Shown: in pieces, positions 24,564-34,186 of the stretch
Layout of the letters: each line of letters starts with the position of its first letter
Numbering within the stretch: the stretch's first letter is position 1
NCBI RefSeq assembly: GCF_018437225.1
Contig: NZ_JAAMFI010000003.1
Location: 24,469 to 88,468 of the forward strand
Direction: 5' to 3'
DNA from: Fructobacillus papyriferae
Lineage (GTDB): Bacteria > Bacillota > Bacilli > Lactobacillales > Lactobacillaceae
DNA: 64,000 bases
The notes under the pieces: generated by a model
Database searches by the model: none
Seen by the model: the letters and a program-made list of their open reading frames with translations, nothing else
What the model was told of the DNA's origin: nothing
Made by a program: the position numbers and the translations under genes

Positions 24564-25292
24564 ATGACAGAAGCAAAATATGTAACGGTGCAAGCCGATA
24601 TTAAAGCAAAAATTTATAAGGGCGCATACCCAGACTTAAAATTGCCAGACGAGCGTTCCATGGCAGAAGAATACGGCGTTTCTCGCTCGTCGATTAAGCG
24701 GGCCTTGAACGTCTTGGTGCAGCAGGGGATCATCTTTAAAAAGCGTGGTTCGGGGACATTTGTGAACCCGTTGTACCTTAAAAACCAGGCGATCTTCCAG
24801 CATGAAGGGTCGAACTTGGGCGTGTCGGATTCCTTTCGAATTAATGGCCAGGCGCCATCGATTGAGTTGCTTGATTTTCGTGTCATTCAGGCGAATCCAG
24901 AACAACAATCCGCTTTGTTTTTGAACGACGGGGACTTTGTCTATGAGATCAAGCGGTTGCGGAAGTTAAACGGCGTGCCTTTTATGATCGAGTACGGCTA
25001 TGTGCCGATTGCCTTATTGCCCGGATTAAAAAAAGGGGATGTCACCCAATCCATTTATGGTTATGTCGAAAAGGAAAAGAAGAAGCAGGTGACCCGTTCC
25101 TTCATGACCATTATGGCCGCTCCTTCAAATGAAGAAGAACAGCAGTTGTTAAAACTAAAAAAGACGGAACCGGTCGGCATCATGGAAGGAATCTTTTTTA
25201 TGGATGACGGAACGCCGTTGGAGTATGCCAACATGCGCTTGCACTATGAATATTTGCGCTACAATGCCTTCGTCTCCTTAGGATCTGAATAA
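24564..25292 (+). CDS. GntR/HutC-family transcriptional regulator, likely controls xfp
   Basis: 242 residues. The N-terminal winged helix (about 1-68) has the typical LPDERSMAEEYGVSRSSIKRALNVL and KRGSGTFV wing. The UTRA effector domain (about 80-238) marks the HutC subfamily, whose ligands are often phosphorylated sugars or amino sugars. A perfect palindrome overlaps its own promoter, and two related palindromes lie between it and xfp immediately downstream, so autoregulation and control of xfp are likely. The effector is unknown; a pathway intermediate such as a sugar phosphate would be reasonable. Confidence 0.9.
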   Translation: MTEAKYVTVQADIKAKIYKGAYPDLKLPDERSMAEEYGVSRSSIKRALNVLVQQGIIFKKRGSGTFVNPLYLKNQAIFQHEGSNLGVSDSFRINGQAPSIELLDFRVIQANPEQQSALFLNDGDFVYEIKRLRKLNGVPFMIEYGYVPIALLPGLKKGDVTQSIYGYVEKEKKKQVTRSFMTIMAAPSNEEEQQLLKLKKTEPVGIMEGIFFMDDGTPLEYANMRLHYEYLRYNAFVSLGSE

Positions 25293-25318
25293 AAAGTCCA
25301 AGCGCTCAAGCGACTTTT
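25292..25318 (+). terminator. Weak terminator of the GntR gene
   Basis: AAAAGTC and GACTTTT arms with a 13-nt loop that can pair further. The T run is mostly inside the stem, so some read-through to xfp is possible. Confidence 0.5.
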
Positions 25319-25342
25319 AGAAAGTTGTCGGGGTGCTTTTAT

Positions 25343-25358
25343 ATTGGACCGGTCCAAT
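25343..25358. promoter_or_regulatory. 16-bp palindromic operator upstream of xfp (site 2)
   Basis: ATTGGACCGGTCCAAT is a perfect palindrome of form TTGG-N6-CCAA. It shares its half-site with the palindrome at the GntR gene. Confidence 0.7.
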
Positions 25359-25362
25359 TATA

Positions 25363-25380
25363 TTTTGGGTTCGACCAAAA
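25363..25380. promoter_or_regulatory. Second palindromic operator upstream of xfp (site 3)
   Basis: TTTTGG-GTTCGA-CCAAAA, again TTGG-N6-CCAA. Its centre is 21 bp from that of site 2, two helical turns, so both sites face the same side of the DNA. It ends 32 bp before the xfp -35 box. Confidence 0.6.
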
Positions 25381-25412
25381 ATGCGAAAGTTGCGTGTGAG
25401 AGGGCGTTTTTC

Positions 25413-25441
25413 TTGAAACCCATTTAATGTGCAGATATAAT
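25413..25441 (+). promoter_or_regulatory. xfp promoter
   Basis: TTGAAA at 25413-25418, a 17-bp spacer, and TATAAT at 25436-25441. This is near-consensus, as expected for a very abundant enzyme. Confidence 0.85.
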
Positions 25442-25513
25442 AATACTTGTAAATATTTAACCGAAGGAATGCATCAAGCACCCTTCGTGGAAAGAAAAAG
25501 GAGTACTATTTAC

Positions 25514-27967
25514 ATGGTTGATTACAACTCAAAAGAGTACTTGGAACTCGTTGATAAGTGGTGGCGCGCAACCAACTACTTGTCAGCTGGGATGATTTTT
25601 TTGAAGTCAAACCCATTGTTCTCAGTTACTAAGACGCCAATTCAAGCTGAAGACGTGAAGGTTAAGCCTATCGGGCACTGGGGAACGATCTCTGGTCAAA
25701 CTTTCTTGTACGCTCACGCAAACCGTCTGATCAACAAGTATGACTTGAACATGTTCTACATCGGTGGTCCAGGACACGGTGGCCAGGTAATGGTAACCAA
25801 CGCCTACCTTGATGGTGAATATACGGAAGATTACCCAGAAGTTACACAAGACTTGAAGGGTATGTCAACGTTGTTCAAGCGCTTCTCATTCCCAGGTGGA
25901 ATTGGTTCCCACATGACGGCCCAAACACCAGGTTCTTTGCACGAAGGTGGCGAATTGGGTTACTCATTGTCTCACGCCTACGGTGCTGTGTTGGATAACC
26001 CTGACCAAATTGCTTTTGCAGTTGTTGGTGATGGGGAAGCCGAAACTGGTCCATCAATGACGTCATGGCACTCAATCAAGTTCTTGAACGCCAAAAACGA
26101 CGGTGCTGTTTTGCCAATCTTGGACTTGAACGGATTCAAGATTTCGAACCCAACGATCTTCTCACGTATGTCAGACGAAGAAATCACAAACTTCTTCAAG
26201 GGTCTTGGATACTCCGCTCGTTTCATCGAAAACGACGACATCCACGACTACATGGCTTACCACGAAAAGACGGCTAAGGTTATGGATGAAGCCATCGAAG
26301 ACATCCAAGCTATCCAAAAGGATGCCCGTGAAAACGGCAAGTACGAAGATGGTACGATTCCTGCATGGCCTGTCATCATCGCTCGCTTGCCTAAGGGTTG
26401 GGGTGGACCTACACACGACCTTAAGGGAATGCCAATCGAAGATTCATTCCGTGCCCACCAAGTGCCATTGCCTCTTGGCCAAAACAACTTGGAAACGTTG
26501 CCACAATTCGAAGAATGGATGAACTCATACAAGCCTGAAGAATTGTTCAACGCTGATGGTTCATTGAAGGATGAATTGAAGGCTATCGCTCCTAAGGGCG
26601 ACAAGCGTATGTCTGCTAACCCAATCACGAACGGTGGCCGTAAGCGCGGCGAAGCTTTGAAGGACTTGGACTTGCCAGACTGGCACAACTTCGTAAACGA
26701 TATCAACGATGATAACCGTGGAACGTTGTTGCCTGACGCCAACCACAACATGGACATGTTCACTTTGTCAACGTACCTTGAAAAGGTCATGCAAATGAAC
26801 CCTAAGTCATTCCGTTTCTTCGGACCTGACGAAACCATGTCAAACCGTCTCTGGTCATTGTTCGACACGACGAACCGTCAATGGATGGAAGAAGTGAAGA
26901 ACCCTAACGACCAATTCGAAGCTCCAGAAGGTCGTATTTTGGATGCTCAATTGTCAGAACACCAAGCTGAAGGTTGGTTGGAAGGTTACACGTTGACTGG
27001 ACGTGTTGGAATCTTCGCATCATACGAATCATTCTTGCGTGTTATTGACTCAATGCTTACGCAACACTTCAAGTGGTTGCGTCACGCATCAGAACAAGCA
27101 TGGCGTAACGATTACCCATCATTGAACGTCATCTCAACGTCAACTGCATTCCAGCAAGATCACAATGGTTACACTCACCAAGATCCAGGTATGTTGACTC
27201 ACTTGGCAGAAAAGAAGTCAAACTTCATCCGCCAGTACTTGCCAGCTGATGGTAACGCTACGTTGGCCGTGATGGATCGTGCCTTCTCAGAACACTCAAA
27301 GGTTAACCACTTGGTTATCTCAAAGCAACCACGTCAGCAATGGTTCTCAGCTGCTGAAGCTGAAGTCCTTGCTAACGAAGGTTTGAAGACGATCGACTGG
27401 GCATCTACTGCACCTTCTGGTGACGTCGACATTACCTTTGCATCTGCAGGTACTGAACCTACGATCGAAACGTTGGCCGCCTTGTGGTTGGTTAACCAAG
27501 AATTCCCATCAGTTAAGTTCCGTTATGTAAACGTTGTTGAATTGCTCCGTTTGCAAAAGAAGTCTGAAGCAGCTGGAAACGACGAACGTGAATTGTCAGC
27601 CGACGAATTCAACAAGTACTTCCAAGCTGATACACCAGTTATCTTCGGATTCCACGGATACGAAGACTTGGTTGAATCATTCTTCTTCGAACGTAAGTTC
27701 CGCGGTGATGTATACGTTCACGGATACCGTGAAGATGGTGACATCACGACGACTTATGACATGCGTGTTTACTCACACCTTGACCGCTTCCACCAAGCGA
27801 AGGAAGCTGTCGAAGTCCTTTCAGGACGTGGCGTAATCGACCAAGCTGCTGCCGACACATTCATCGCAAAGATGGATGACATCTTGGCAAAGCACTTCAA
27901 GGTTACCCGTGAAGAAGGACGTGACATTGAAGAATTCACGAAGTGGCAATGGTCAGCTTTGAAGTAA
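25514..27967 (+). CDS. xfp: Xylulose-5-phosphate/fructose-6-phosphate phosphoketolase
   Basis: 817 residues. A thiamine-diphosphate enzyme that cleaves xylulose 5-phosphate with phosphate into acetyl phosphate and glyceraldehyde 3-phosphate, the defining step of heterofermentation. Recognisable stretches are [11 protein letters not shown] near residue 53, GGPGHGGQ near 78, the TPP-binding [11 protein letters not shown] near 168, [12 protein letters not shown] near 545 and FHGYEDL near 710. The ATG at 25514 follows AAGGAG at about ten bases, and a roughly 65-nt leader can form a CGAAGG/CCTTCG hairpin. Strong codon bias compared with neighbours fits high expression. The upstream GntR gene and operators suggest dedicated regulation. 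Confidence 0.98.
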   Translation: MVDYNSKEYLELVDKWWRATNYLSAGMIFLKSNPLFSVTKTPIQAEDVKVKPIGHWGTISGQTFLYAHANRLINKYDLNMFYIGGPGHGGQVMVTNAYLDGEYTEDYPEVTQDLKGMSTLFKRFSFPGGIGSHMTAQTPGSLHEGGELGYSLSHAYGAVLDNPDQIAFAVVGDGEAETGPSMTSWHSIKFLNAKNDGAVLPILDLNGFKISNPTIFSRMSDEEITNFFKGLGYSARFIENDDIHDYMAYHEKTAKVMDEAIEDIQAIQKDARENGKYEDGTIPAWPVIIARLPKGWGGPTHDLKGMPIEDSFRAHQVPLPLGQNNLETLPQFEEWMNSYKPEELFNADGSLKDELKAIAPKGDKRMSANPITNGGRKRGEALKDLDLPDWHNFVNDINDDNRGTLLPDANHNMDMFTLSTYLEKVMQMNPKSFRFFGPDETMSNRLWSLFDTTNRQWMEEVKNPNDQFEAPEGRILDAQLSEHQAEGWLEGYTLTGRVGIFASYESFLRVIDSMLTQHFKWLRHASEQAWRNDYPSLNVISTSTAFQQDHNGYTHQDPGMLTHLAEKKSNFIRQYLPADGNATLAVMDRAFSEHSKVNHLVISKQPRQQWFSAAEAEVLANEGLKTIDWASTAPSGDVDITFASAGTEPTIETLAALWLVNQEFPSVKFRYVNVVELLRLQKKSEAAGNDERELSADEFNKYFQADTPVIFGFHGYEDLVESFFFERKFRGDVYVHGYREDGDITTTYDMRVYSHLDRFHQAKEAVEVLSGRGVIDQAAADTFIAKMDDILAKHFKVTREEGRDIEEFTKWQWSALK

Positions 27968-27982
27968 GCTGAACACCTCTTC

Positions 27983-28013
27983 AAAAGAGCTAGCGAAAGC
28001 TGGCTCTTTTTTT
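27983..28013 (+). terminator. xfp terminator
   Basis: AAAAGAGCTAGC-GAAA-GCTGGCTCTTTT with a long T run. Confidence 0.9.
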
Positions 28014-28060
28014 GTGGATAAAAAGCGGTTTGATCGTTCTTTTCAACAACCAATCGCTTG

Positions 28061-28098
28061 AAAAGTCGGGCGAATTTGGTCGGCTTTTTTGCTATAAT
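28061..28098 (+). promoter_or_regulatory. Second hairpin behind xfp and extended -10 of the HAD gene
   Basis: AAAAGTCG (28061-28068) and CGGCTTTT (28081-28088) can form a weak second terminator. TGCTATAAT (28090-28098) follows directly and is the likely promoter of the HAD gene. Confidence 0.55.
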
Positions 28099-28126
28099 AG
28101 GCCTAATTGAGAAAGGGACTTTTGCC

Positions 28127-28948
28127 ATGACAGAGATCAAATTAATTTCCATTGATATTGACGGGACACTTTTAAATGATAATCGAGAGATTACAAAAGC
28201 TGTTAAAGAAGCCGTTAAAATGGCCAGCGAACAAGGTATCTACGTTGTCATTACGACGGGACGTCCGGCTACCGGAGTCAAAGGAGTTATTGAAGAACTG
28301 GGTCTCGTTTCTGACAAGCAGTACGTCATCACCCACAATGGGGGCATGGCCCAAACGACAGATCACAGCGATGTTGTCTATCACGAAACCTTACCCTGGG
28401 ATTTGTTTAAGGAGGCAGAAGCCTTTGCCAAAGACCAGAAAAGTTACTTGCAGATTGAGTCCGACGAGTACGCTTACACGATGGATCGGGAGCAAAATGT
28501 GTTCGTTTCCCAAGAAAACTACGTGGTGCAGTTGCCGTTGAAGGTGGTCGATTCGTTGGCTGACGTCGCGGATGTTCCCTTTGTGAAAGCAATGTTGATT
28601 GGAGAAGAAGGCTTCATGGACCAAGTGCAAGCACAGGTGCCAAAGAAGCTGCTGGAACAAGCTAACGTGGTTCGGTCAACGCCGAATAATTTGGAATTTA
28701 TGAACAAGGCGGCGTCAAAGGGTGCTGCCATGATGGCGTTGGCCAAAAAATTGGGGATTGATCCAAAAGAAACGATGGCCATCGGCGATCAAGAAAACGA
28801 TGTCACAATGATTCAACAGGCCGGAATTGGTGTTGCCATGGGAAACGCGGTACCTTTGATTCAAAACGTCGCTGACGTGCAAACCACTGACAACAATCAT
28901 GATGGGGTCGCCAATGCCATTAAAAAATTTGCGTTAAAGCAAGCATAA
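28127..28948 (+). CDS. Cof-type HAD-superfamily sugar-phosphate phosphatase
   Basis: 273 residues. HAD motif I is DIDGTLLND with the nucleophile Asp near residue 10, motif II is TTGRP near 46, and the C-terminal motifs III/IV are KGAAMMAL and AIGDQENDVTM. The large C2-type cap between them places it in the Cof/YidA subgroup, which dephosphorylates assorted sugar phosphates and cofactors. AAAGGGA precedes the ATG at 28127. It is a single gene between the xfp and prs terminators. Confidence 0.92.
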   Translation: MTEIKLISIDIDGTLLNDNREITKAVKEAVKMASEQGIYVVITTGRPATGVKGVIEELGLVSDKQYVITHNGGMAQTTDHSDVVYHETLPWDLFKEAEAFAKDQKSYLQIESDEYAYTMDREQNVFVSQENYVVQLPLKVVDSLADVADVPFVKAMLIGEEGFMDQVQAQVPKKLLEQANVVRSTPNNLEFMNKAASKGAAMMALAKKLGIDPKETMAIGDQENDVTMIQQAGIGVAMGNAVPLIQNVADVQTTDNNHDGVANAIKKFALKQA

Positions 28949-28962
28949 GAAGTGTTAAAGGG

Positions 28963-28993
28963 AAGAGGAGAGCGAAATGCGCTCCTCTTTTTT
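28963..28993 (+). terminator. HAD gene terminator
   Basis: AAGAGGAG and CTCCTCTT stem followed by a T run. Confidence 0.85.
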
Positions 28994-29054
28994 AGACGTT
29001 TTTTGGTATAATAGACAGGTAATCTCTTAAATGATGCTTGGAGTATATGAATCT

Positions 29055-30035
29055 ATGTCACAGGAAAATATTAAGCTCTTTTCTCTCTCATCGAATCACC
29101 CGTTAGCTGAAAAGGTCGCTGCTGAAGTTGGCGTGCCGCTTTCAGATATTTCGGTAAAGCGTTTTGCTGATGGTGAAGTGCAGATTAACATTGAGGAATC
29201 CGTTCGTGGAGCGAACGTCTTCGTGATTCAGTCAACGTCACAGCCCGTCAATGACAACTTGATGGAATTGTTGATCATGATTGATGCCTTGAAGCGTGCT
29301 TCTGCCGAACAAATCAATGTGGTCTTGCCTTACTATGGATATGCGCGCCAAGATCGGAAAGCTCGTTCCCGCGAACCAATTACGGCTAAGTTGGTGGCCA
29401 ACATGATCGAACGCGCTGGTGCAACACGCGTTATGGCTTTGGATCTGCACGCCGCCCAAATTCAAGGTTTCTTCGATCTGCCAATGGACCACTTGCAAGG
29501 GGCTCCTTTGCTGGCTGATTATCTGATCGAAACGGGGATTGCTGACAAAGAAAACGCCGTTGTGGTCTCGCCAGATCACGGTGGCATGACGCGTGCTCGT
29601 AATCTTAACAACATGCTTGGTCTGGATGCACCGGTGGCCGTCATTGACAAACGACGGCCAAAGCCAAACGTGGCGGAAGTTGGTTCGATTGTCGGCGATG
29701 TCGCTGGTAAAACGGCGATCATGGTCGATGACATGATTGATACAGCCGGAACCATCACGCAAGGTGCACAACTCGTTTTGGAACACGGCGCAAAAGAAGT
29801 CTACGTGGCCGCTTCGCATGCGGTCTTCTCCGGACCGGCTCTGGAACGTTTGCAAAATTCTGTCTTCACCAAGGTGATTGTGACCGATTCGATCAACTTA
29901 CCGGACTCCAAGAAGTTCGATAAGTTGGAAATTGTCTCCGTTGGTGAATTGATTGGGGAAGCCATTCGCCGTGTCTCAATGAACGAGGCCATTTCACCGC
30001 TCTTCAAGCACCGCTTCCGTCGTCGCAACCAATAA
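29055..30035 (+). CDS. prs: Ribose-phosphate pyrophosphokinase (PRPP synthase)
   Basis: 326 residues, normal for class I PRPP synthases. It converts ribose 5-phosphate and ATP to PRPP for nucleotide, His and Trp synthesis. Seen are the N-terminal [14 protein letters not shown], the metal-binding [12 protein letters not shown] near residue 135, and the PRPP loop [12 protein letters not shown] near residue 225. The ATG at 29055 has GGAG 11 bases upstream; an earlier in-frame ATG at 29031 has no site. TGGTATAAT lies at 29004-29012. It draws on the same ribose 5-phosphate pool as rpiA and rbsK. Confidence 0.96.
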   Translation: MSQENIKLFSLSSNHPLAEKVAAEVGVPLSDISVKRFADGEVQINIEESVRGANVFVIQSTSQPVNDNLMELLIMIDALKRASAEQINVVLPYYGYARQDRKARSREPITAKLVANMIERAGATRVMALDLHAAQIQGFFDLPMDHLQGAPLLADYLIETGIADKENAVVVSPDHGGMTRARNLNNMLGLDAPVAVIDKRRPKPNVAEVGSIVGDVAGKTAIMVDDMIDTAGTITQGAQLVLEHGAKEVYVAASHAVFSGPALERLQNSVFTKVIVTDSINLPDSKKFDKLEIVSVGELIGEAIRRVSMNEAISPLFKHRFRRRNQ

Positions 30036-30099
30036 TTTCGTGCAAAATTGAACGAAATGCTGGTCTGACGAGAGGCTAAAAAAATCAAAAGCATTTGAA

Positions 30100-30146
30100 A
30101 AACACTAGTAGAGGCGTTTAAACATTGTCTCACTGGTGTTTTTTTT
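30100..30146 (+). terminator. prs terminator
   Basis: AAACACTAGT and ACTGGTGTTT form a 10-bp stem with further pairing inside, then a run of T. Confidence 0.85.
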
Positions 30147-30236
30147 GTGAAGTTTTATAGCAAAAAAGTCAACATAGTAGGTAAGTATGTTACAATAACC
30201 CATATGTATTAATTTTTTTATATGGAGATGGGGTTT

Positions 30237-30947
30237 ATGTATAAAATCTTAGTCGTTGATGACGAAAAACCAATTTTAGATATCATTAAGTTCAACTTGG
30301 TCAAAGAAGGTTACGAAGTTGTAACAGCAGCTGATGGCCAGGAAGCATTGGATATGTACCAGTCTGAAAACCCCGATTTGGTGCTCTTGGATCAGATGCT
30401 GCCGGAAATTGAAGGAATTGAAGTCCTTCGTCAAATTCGTTCTAAGGACAAGACACCGGTGATCATGGTGACTGCCAAAGATTCTGAAATCGATAAGGTG
30501 ATCGGGCTTGAAATGGGGGCCGATGATTACATCACGAAGCCATTCTCAAATCGTGAATTGGTTGCTCGTGCGAAGGCCAACTTGCGAAATCGCCATACGC
30601 CGGGTCAAGCCGATGACTCCTCGTTGACACAAGATGATATCCAACTGGGTAATTTGGTTATCCATACCAAGACCTACATGGTGACAAAAGACGGTGTTGA
30701 CGTTGAATTGACGCACCGTGAATTCGAATTATTGGCCTACATGGCCCAGCACATTGGGCAAGTCATGAACCGCGAAAATTTGCTTCGCCAAGTTTGGGGA
30801 TACGATTACTTTGGTGATGTGCGTGCCGTCGACGTGACGGTTCGCCGTTTGCGCGAAAAGATCGAAGACGTTCCGTCACATCCAATTTGGTTGGGGACTC
30901 GCCGTGGGGTTGGTTACTACCTGTCATCAGGAAAGCAAAGCCGATAA
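30237..30947 (+). CDS. walR: WalR (YycF/VicR) response regulator
   Basis: 236 residues. The receiver domain (about 1-120) has acidic DDE at 8-10, phosphorylation site Asp52 (LLDQMLP) and the KPFSNRE switch segment. The OmpR-type winged helix (about 135-232) shows [10 protein letters not shown] and [12 protein letters not shown]. WalR regulates peptidoglycan hydrolases and cell-wall turnover. The start at 30237 follows GGAGATGGGG. It lies 41 bases before walK, the universal order. Confidence 0.96.
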   Translation: MYKILVVDDEKPILDIIKFNLVKEGYEVVTAADGQEALDMYQSENPDLVLLDQMLPEIEGIEVLRQIRSKDKTPVIMVTAKDSEIDKVIGLEMGADDYITKPFSNRELVARAKANLRNRHTPGQADDSSLTQDDIQLGNLVIHTKTYMVTKDGVDVELTHREFELLAYMAQHIGQVMNRENLLRQVWGYDYFGDVRAVDVTVRRLREKIEDVPSHPIWLGTRRGVGYYLSSGKQSR

Positions 30948-30988
30948 TTTACAATTAAAGGAGGACAGGGCTTAGCCAGTCTGCGAAT

Positions 30989-32836
30989 ATGAAAATTTTG
31001 TCTAAAACGCTACAATCGATTCGCTTCCGACTGTCATTAGTCTTTGTTCTCTTTTTTATTATTCTTTTTGAATCTGTGGGGATCTTTTTTGTCCACCAGA
31101 TCGAATCTTCTGATTTGGTTTCCTTTGGCGACCGGTTAACTTTGCCATCCTATATGAGTAGCGAGGTGGTCAATGCCATTGAACACCCAAACGATAGCCA
31201 AGCCCAAAAGGAAATGAACCAGATTGTCGATAAATTCGATGACAAAATGGTCGATAATATCGTGGTTTACGATAATCAGGGCAAGGTTTTAACCGATCAG
31301 AACAGTCTGGAAGGAAAGAAAGCGCGCACAAAACGGCTCGATACGAATACGAAGTTAGCGTTAAAGGAAAGCAGTGCTTTTAAAAAAGTTCGAACCAATG
31401 ACGGGGAAAAAGGCCAGGAAGTCATCGTCACGACCCCGTTGAAAAAGGGCAAACGAGTCGTTGGGGCTGTCGTTGTTTATGGTAGCCTGCATGCGATTTA
31501 CACCAATGCAAGACGAGTGATGTGGCTTTTCATCTTGGGCGGGGTGTTAACCGTCTTGGCTGCGATCTACTTAGGGTGGATTCTTTCTCGAACCGTGACG
31601 CGACCAATCGAACAGATTGCCAAGCAAACCGCCGCTATTACAGCTGGTGACTATGCCATGGTGAACAAGATCGCCGGTAGTAATGAAATCTCTACATTGG
31701 CCCAATCGGTCAACGTCATGTCGCAAAAAATTGCTTCATCAACAGAAATGATTTCAAATGAAAAAAATCGGCTTTATTCTGTCTTGCACCACATGGCTGA
31801 CGGGGTGTTGTTGACGGATGCGCGTGGTCGGCTGACCATTATCAACCAAGCCGCCTCAAATTATCTAAAAGTCAACGAATATGAAGCCTTGGGGCAGCCG
31901 GTCTTTGATATTTTAGACTTGCCTGAATACCAGAGCATTCGCGATCTGATTAAGACTAAAAAGCCATTTACAATGGATCTAGGTGAGCGGATCATCGAAA
32001 TCCGAATTTCGATGATAAAAGATCCATCTGGTATGATCAATTCGTTGATTTTGATCTTGCATGACGTCACCATTCAATTGAAGACGGAAGCCGATCGAAA
32101 GACCTTTGTGTCCAATGTTTCCCATGAATTAAGAACCCCACTGACTTCTGTGACGTCCTACGTGGAAGCCTTAATGGAAGGGGCGAAAAATGATCCAGAA
32201 ATCTTGGACAACTTTTTGGGCGTGATTCAAAATGAAACTGACCGCATGTCGCGGATGGTCGAAGACCTTCTGGAGCTCTCCCGAATTGATAGGGGAACGC
32301 TGAAGGTGAAAACAGAGCTGGTTAATTTGAACAGCATGTTGAATTTTGTTTTGAATCGTTTCGATATGATCCTTAAAACGGATCATGAAGGGGACGGTCA
32401 TTTACCGCCATTAAAAATCATTCGTCATATTCCAGAAAGCGAGCTTTGGGTTGATGTCGATCACGATAAGGTGATGCAGGTGATGGATAATCTATTGAAC
32501 AATGCTGTCAAATATTCCCCGGATGGTGGCACGATTGAGGTTAGCCTTGAAAAGGTCAATGACCGCGCTCAAGTTAGCATCACTGACCAGGGGTTGGGTA
32601 TTCCACAAAAGGATTTGAAACAAGTGTTCAACCGTTTCTTCCGGGTCGATAAATCGCGCTCGCGTTCCCTTGGGGGAACGGGGCTTGGATTAGCTATTTC
32701 AAAAGAGGTTATCGAAGCATTTGGTGGTAAAATTTGGGTAGAGTCCAAAGAAGGGGTTGGCTCAACCTTCCGATTCGATCTGGCTGTTGTAGAAGACGAA
32801 CTTTTGTCGTCTGACAAGCAGTGGGATGATGATTAA
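30989..32836 (+). CDS. walK: WalK (YycG/VicK) sensor histidine kinase
   Basis: 615 residues. Transmembrane helix about 15-37, an extracellular sensor domain (about 38-180), a second helix about 180-203, HAMP (about 204-256), PAS (about 265-365), the HisKA domain with phospho-acceptor His379 in SHELRTPLTS, and an HATPase domain with DNLLNNAVKYSP and GGTGLGLAIS. It phosphorylates WalR. The AAAGGAGG site is about 20 bases from the ATG, farther than normal, and no better in-frame start exists. The usual partners yycH, yycI and yycJ do not follow; htrA comes directly. Confidence 0.95.
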   Translation: MKILSKTLQSIRFRLSLVFVLFFIILFESVGIFFVHQIESSDLVSFGDRLTLPSYMSSEVVNAIEHPNDSQAQKEMNQIVDKFDDKMVDNIVVYDNQGKVLTDQNSLEGKKARTKRLDTNTKLALKESSAFKKVRTNDGEKGQEVIVTTPLKKGKRVVGAVVVYGSLHAIYTNARRVMWLFILGGVLTVLAAIYLGWILSRTVTRPIEQIAKQTAAITAGDYAMVNKIAGSNEISTLAQSVNVMSQKIASSTEMISNEKNRLYSVLHHMADGVLLTDARGRLTIINQAASNYLKVNEYEALGQPVFDILDLPEYQSIRDLIKTKKPFTMDLGERIIEIRISMIKDPSGMINSLILILHDVTIQLKTEADRKTFVSNVSHELRTPLTSVTSYVEALMEGAKNDPEILDNFLGVIQNETDRMSRMVEDLLELSRIDRGTLKVKTELVNLNSMLNFVLNRFDMILKTDHEGDGHLPPLKIIRHIPESELWVDVDHDKVMQVMDNLLNNAVKYSPDGGTIEVSLEKVNDRAQVSITDQGLGIPQKDLKQVFNRFFRVDKSRSRSLGGTGLGLAISKEVIEAFGGKIWVESKEGVGSTFRFDLAVVEDELLSSDKQWDDD

Positions 32837-32904
32837 GCCGGCACATTAATCTTTGCTTAATGGTCGTTAGCTAAGCTAAGTAAAGCAAAAATTTGGAGTG
32901 AATC

Positions 32905-34038
32905 ATGGATAATAAGCTCACGAAAATTCTTTTGGCTGGTGCTTTTGCTGGCCTGATTGGTGGTTCTGCTGTTTTGGCCGGACAAGAAATCTACCAAAAT
33001 TATCAAGTCACCCACTCGAAGGTGTTGACTAGCGCGAAAAGCAGCAAAAAAATGAGTTCATCAGACACCGCCTCGACGGCTTATAACAAAGTCGCTAACG
33101 CCGTTGTCTCGGTGATTAATTTTAAGAAAAACGGCTCTTCTTATACGGAATCGTCCGAAGGTTCCGGAGTTGTCTACAAAAAGGGGGATGGCTCTGCATT
33201 CATCGTGACAAATAATCACGTGATTGACGGGGCAGCTAAAGTTCAGATTTTGACGAATTCGAATCGAACGGTGGTGGCTGAATTGGTCGGCAAAGATTCC
33301 ATGACCGATTTGGCAGTCTTGAAGGTGACAGATGCTGACGATTTGACAGCGGCTTCCTTTGGGGATTCCGAAAAGATCTCCGTTGGCCAACGGGTCTTGG
33401 CCATTGGTTCGCCCCTTGGTTCAGAATATGCTTCTTCTGTAACGGAAGGAATTATTTCGGCCACGAAGCGCTTAGTTAATGCGGACGATTCGTCGAATAA
33501 TAGTTATGGTGGCTCAACGGTTATTCAGACCGATGCGGCCATTAACCCTGGAAACTCTGGTGGACCATTGATCAATTTGGCTGGCCAGATTGTCGGAATT
33601 AACTCGATGAAATTGTCTTCTTCTTCATCGGGAACGTCGGTGGAAGGAATCGGTTTTGCCATTCCGTCTGATCAAGTGGTCGACATCGTCAATAAGTTGG
33701 TTAAATTTGGTAAGGTGACTCGCCCAGCCTTGGGTATTTCGATGATTAACCTGTCTCAGGTGCCTGCAGACGAGCAGAAATCAACGCTGAAGTTACCAAC
33801 AGACGTGGCCAATGGTGTTGTCGTCTACAAGGTAAATGCTGGCTCACCAGCCTCTAAGGCCGGTCTGAAGAAGTATGATCTGATCGTTGGAATTGATGGA
33901 CAGCAAGTCTCGACACAGGCTGATCTGCGTGAGAAGCTCTACCAGCACAAGGTCGGCGACAAGGTGAAGTTGACGTATTATCATGGCAGCGAAAAGAAGA
34001 CGGTGACGGTTAAGTTGAACCAGAGCCTGCAATCGTAA
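32905..34038 (+). CDS. htrA: HtrA-type membrane serine protease
   Basis: 377 residues. An N-terminal membrane anchor (about 8-28), a Ser/Lys-rich linker, the trypsin-like domain with the catalytic triad in TNNHVIDG (His), DSMTDLAVLK (Asp) and GNSGGPL (Ser), and one PDZ domain (about 275-370). It degrades misfolded exported proteins and processes surface proteins. GGAG lies before the ATG. htrA at the end of the walRK locus is common in lactic acid bacteria, but here it follows walK after 68 bases with no intervening genes. Confidence 0.96.
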   Translation: MDNKLTKILLAGAFAGLIGGSAVLAGQEIYQNYQVTHSKVLTSAKSSKKMSSSDTASTAYNKVANAVVSVINFKKNGSSYTESSEGSGVVYKKGDGSAFIVTNNHVIDGAAKVQILTNSNRTVVAELVGKDSMTDLAVLKVTDADDLTAASFGDSEKISVGQRVLAIGSPLGSEYASSVTEGIISATKRLVNADDSSNNSYGGSTVIQTDAAINPGNSGGPLINLAGQIVGINSMKLSSSSSGTSVEGIGFAIPSDQVVDIVNKLVKFGKVTRPALGISMINLSQVPADEQKSTLKLPTDVANGVVVYKVNAGSPASKAGLKKYDLIVGIDGQQVSTQADLREKLYQHKVGDKVKLTYYHGSEKKTVTVKLNQSLQS

Positions 34039-34058
34039 ACAAATGGTAATATCACTTT

Positions 34059-34093
34059 AAAACAGCCTAAGCGCAACGCTTAGGCTGTTTTTT
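34059..34093 (+). terminator. walRK-htrA terminator
   Basis: AACAGCCTAAGCG and CGCTTAGGCTGTT: a perfect 13-bp stem, 3-nt loop and T run. Confidence 0.93.
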
Positions 34094-34186
34094 ATTGCCC
34101 TTCAAAAGCAATTTTAAAAAGTCAAGACTACTGGTTATTTTCGAACTTTGCTATACTAAAAAAAGTGAAAGTTTAGGAGAAAAAAC

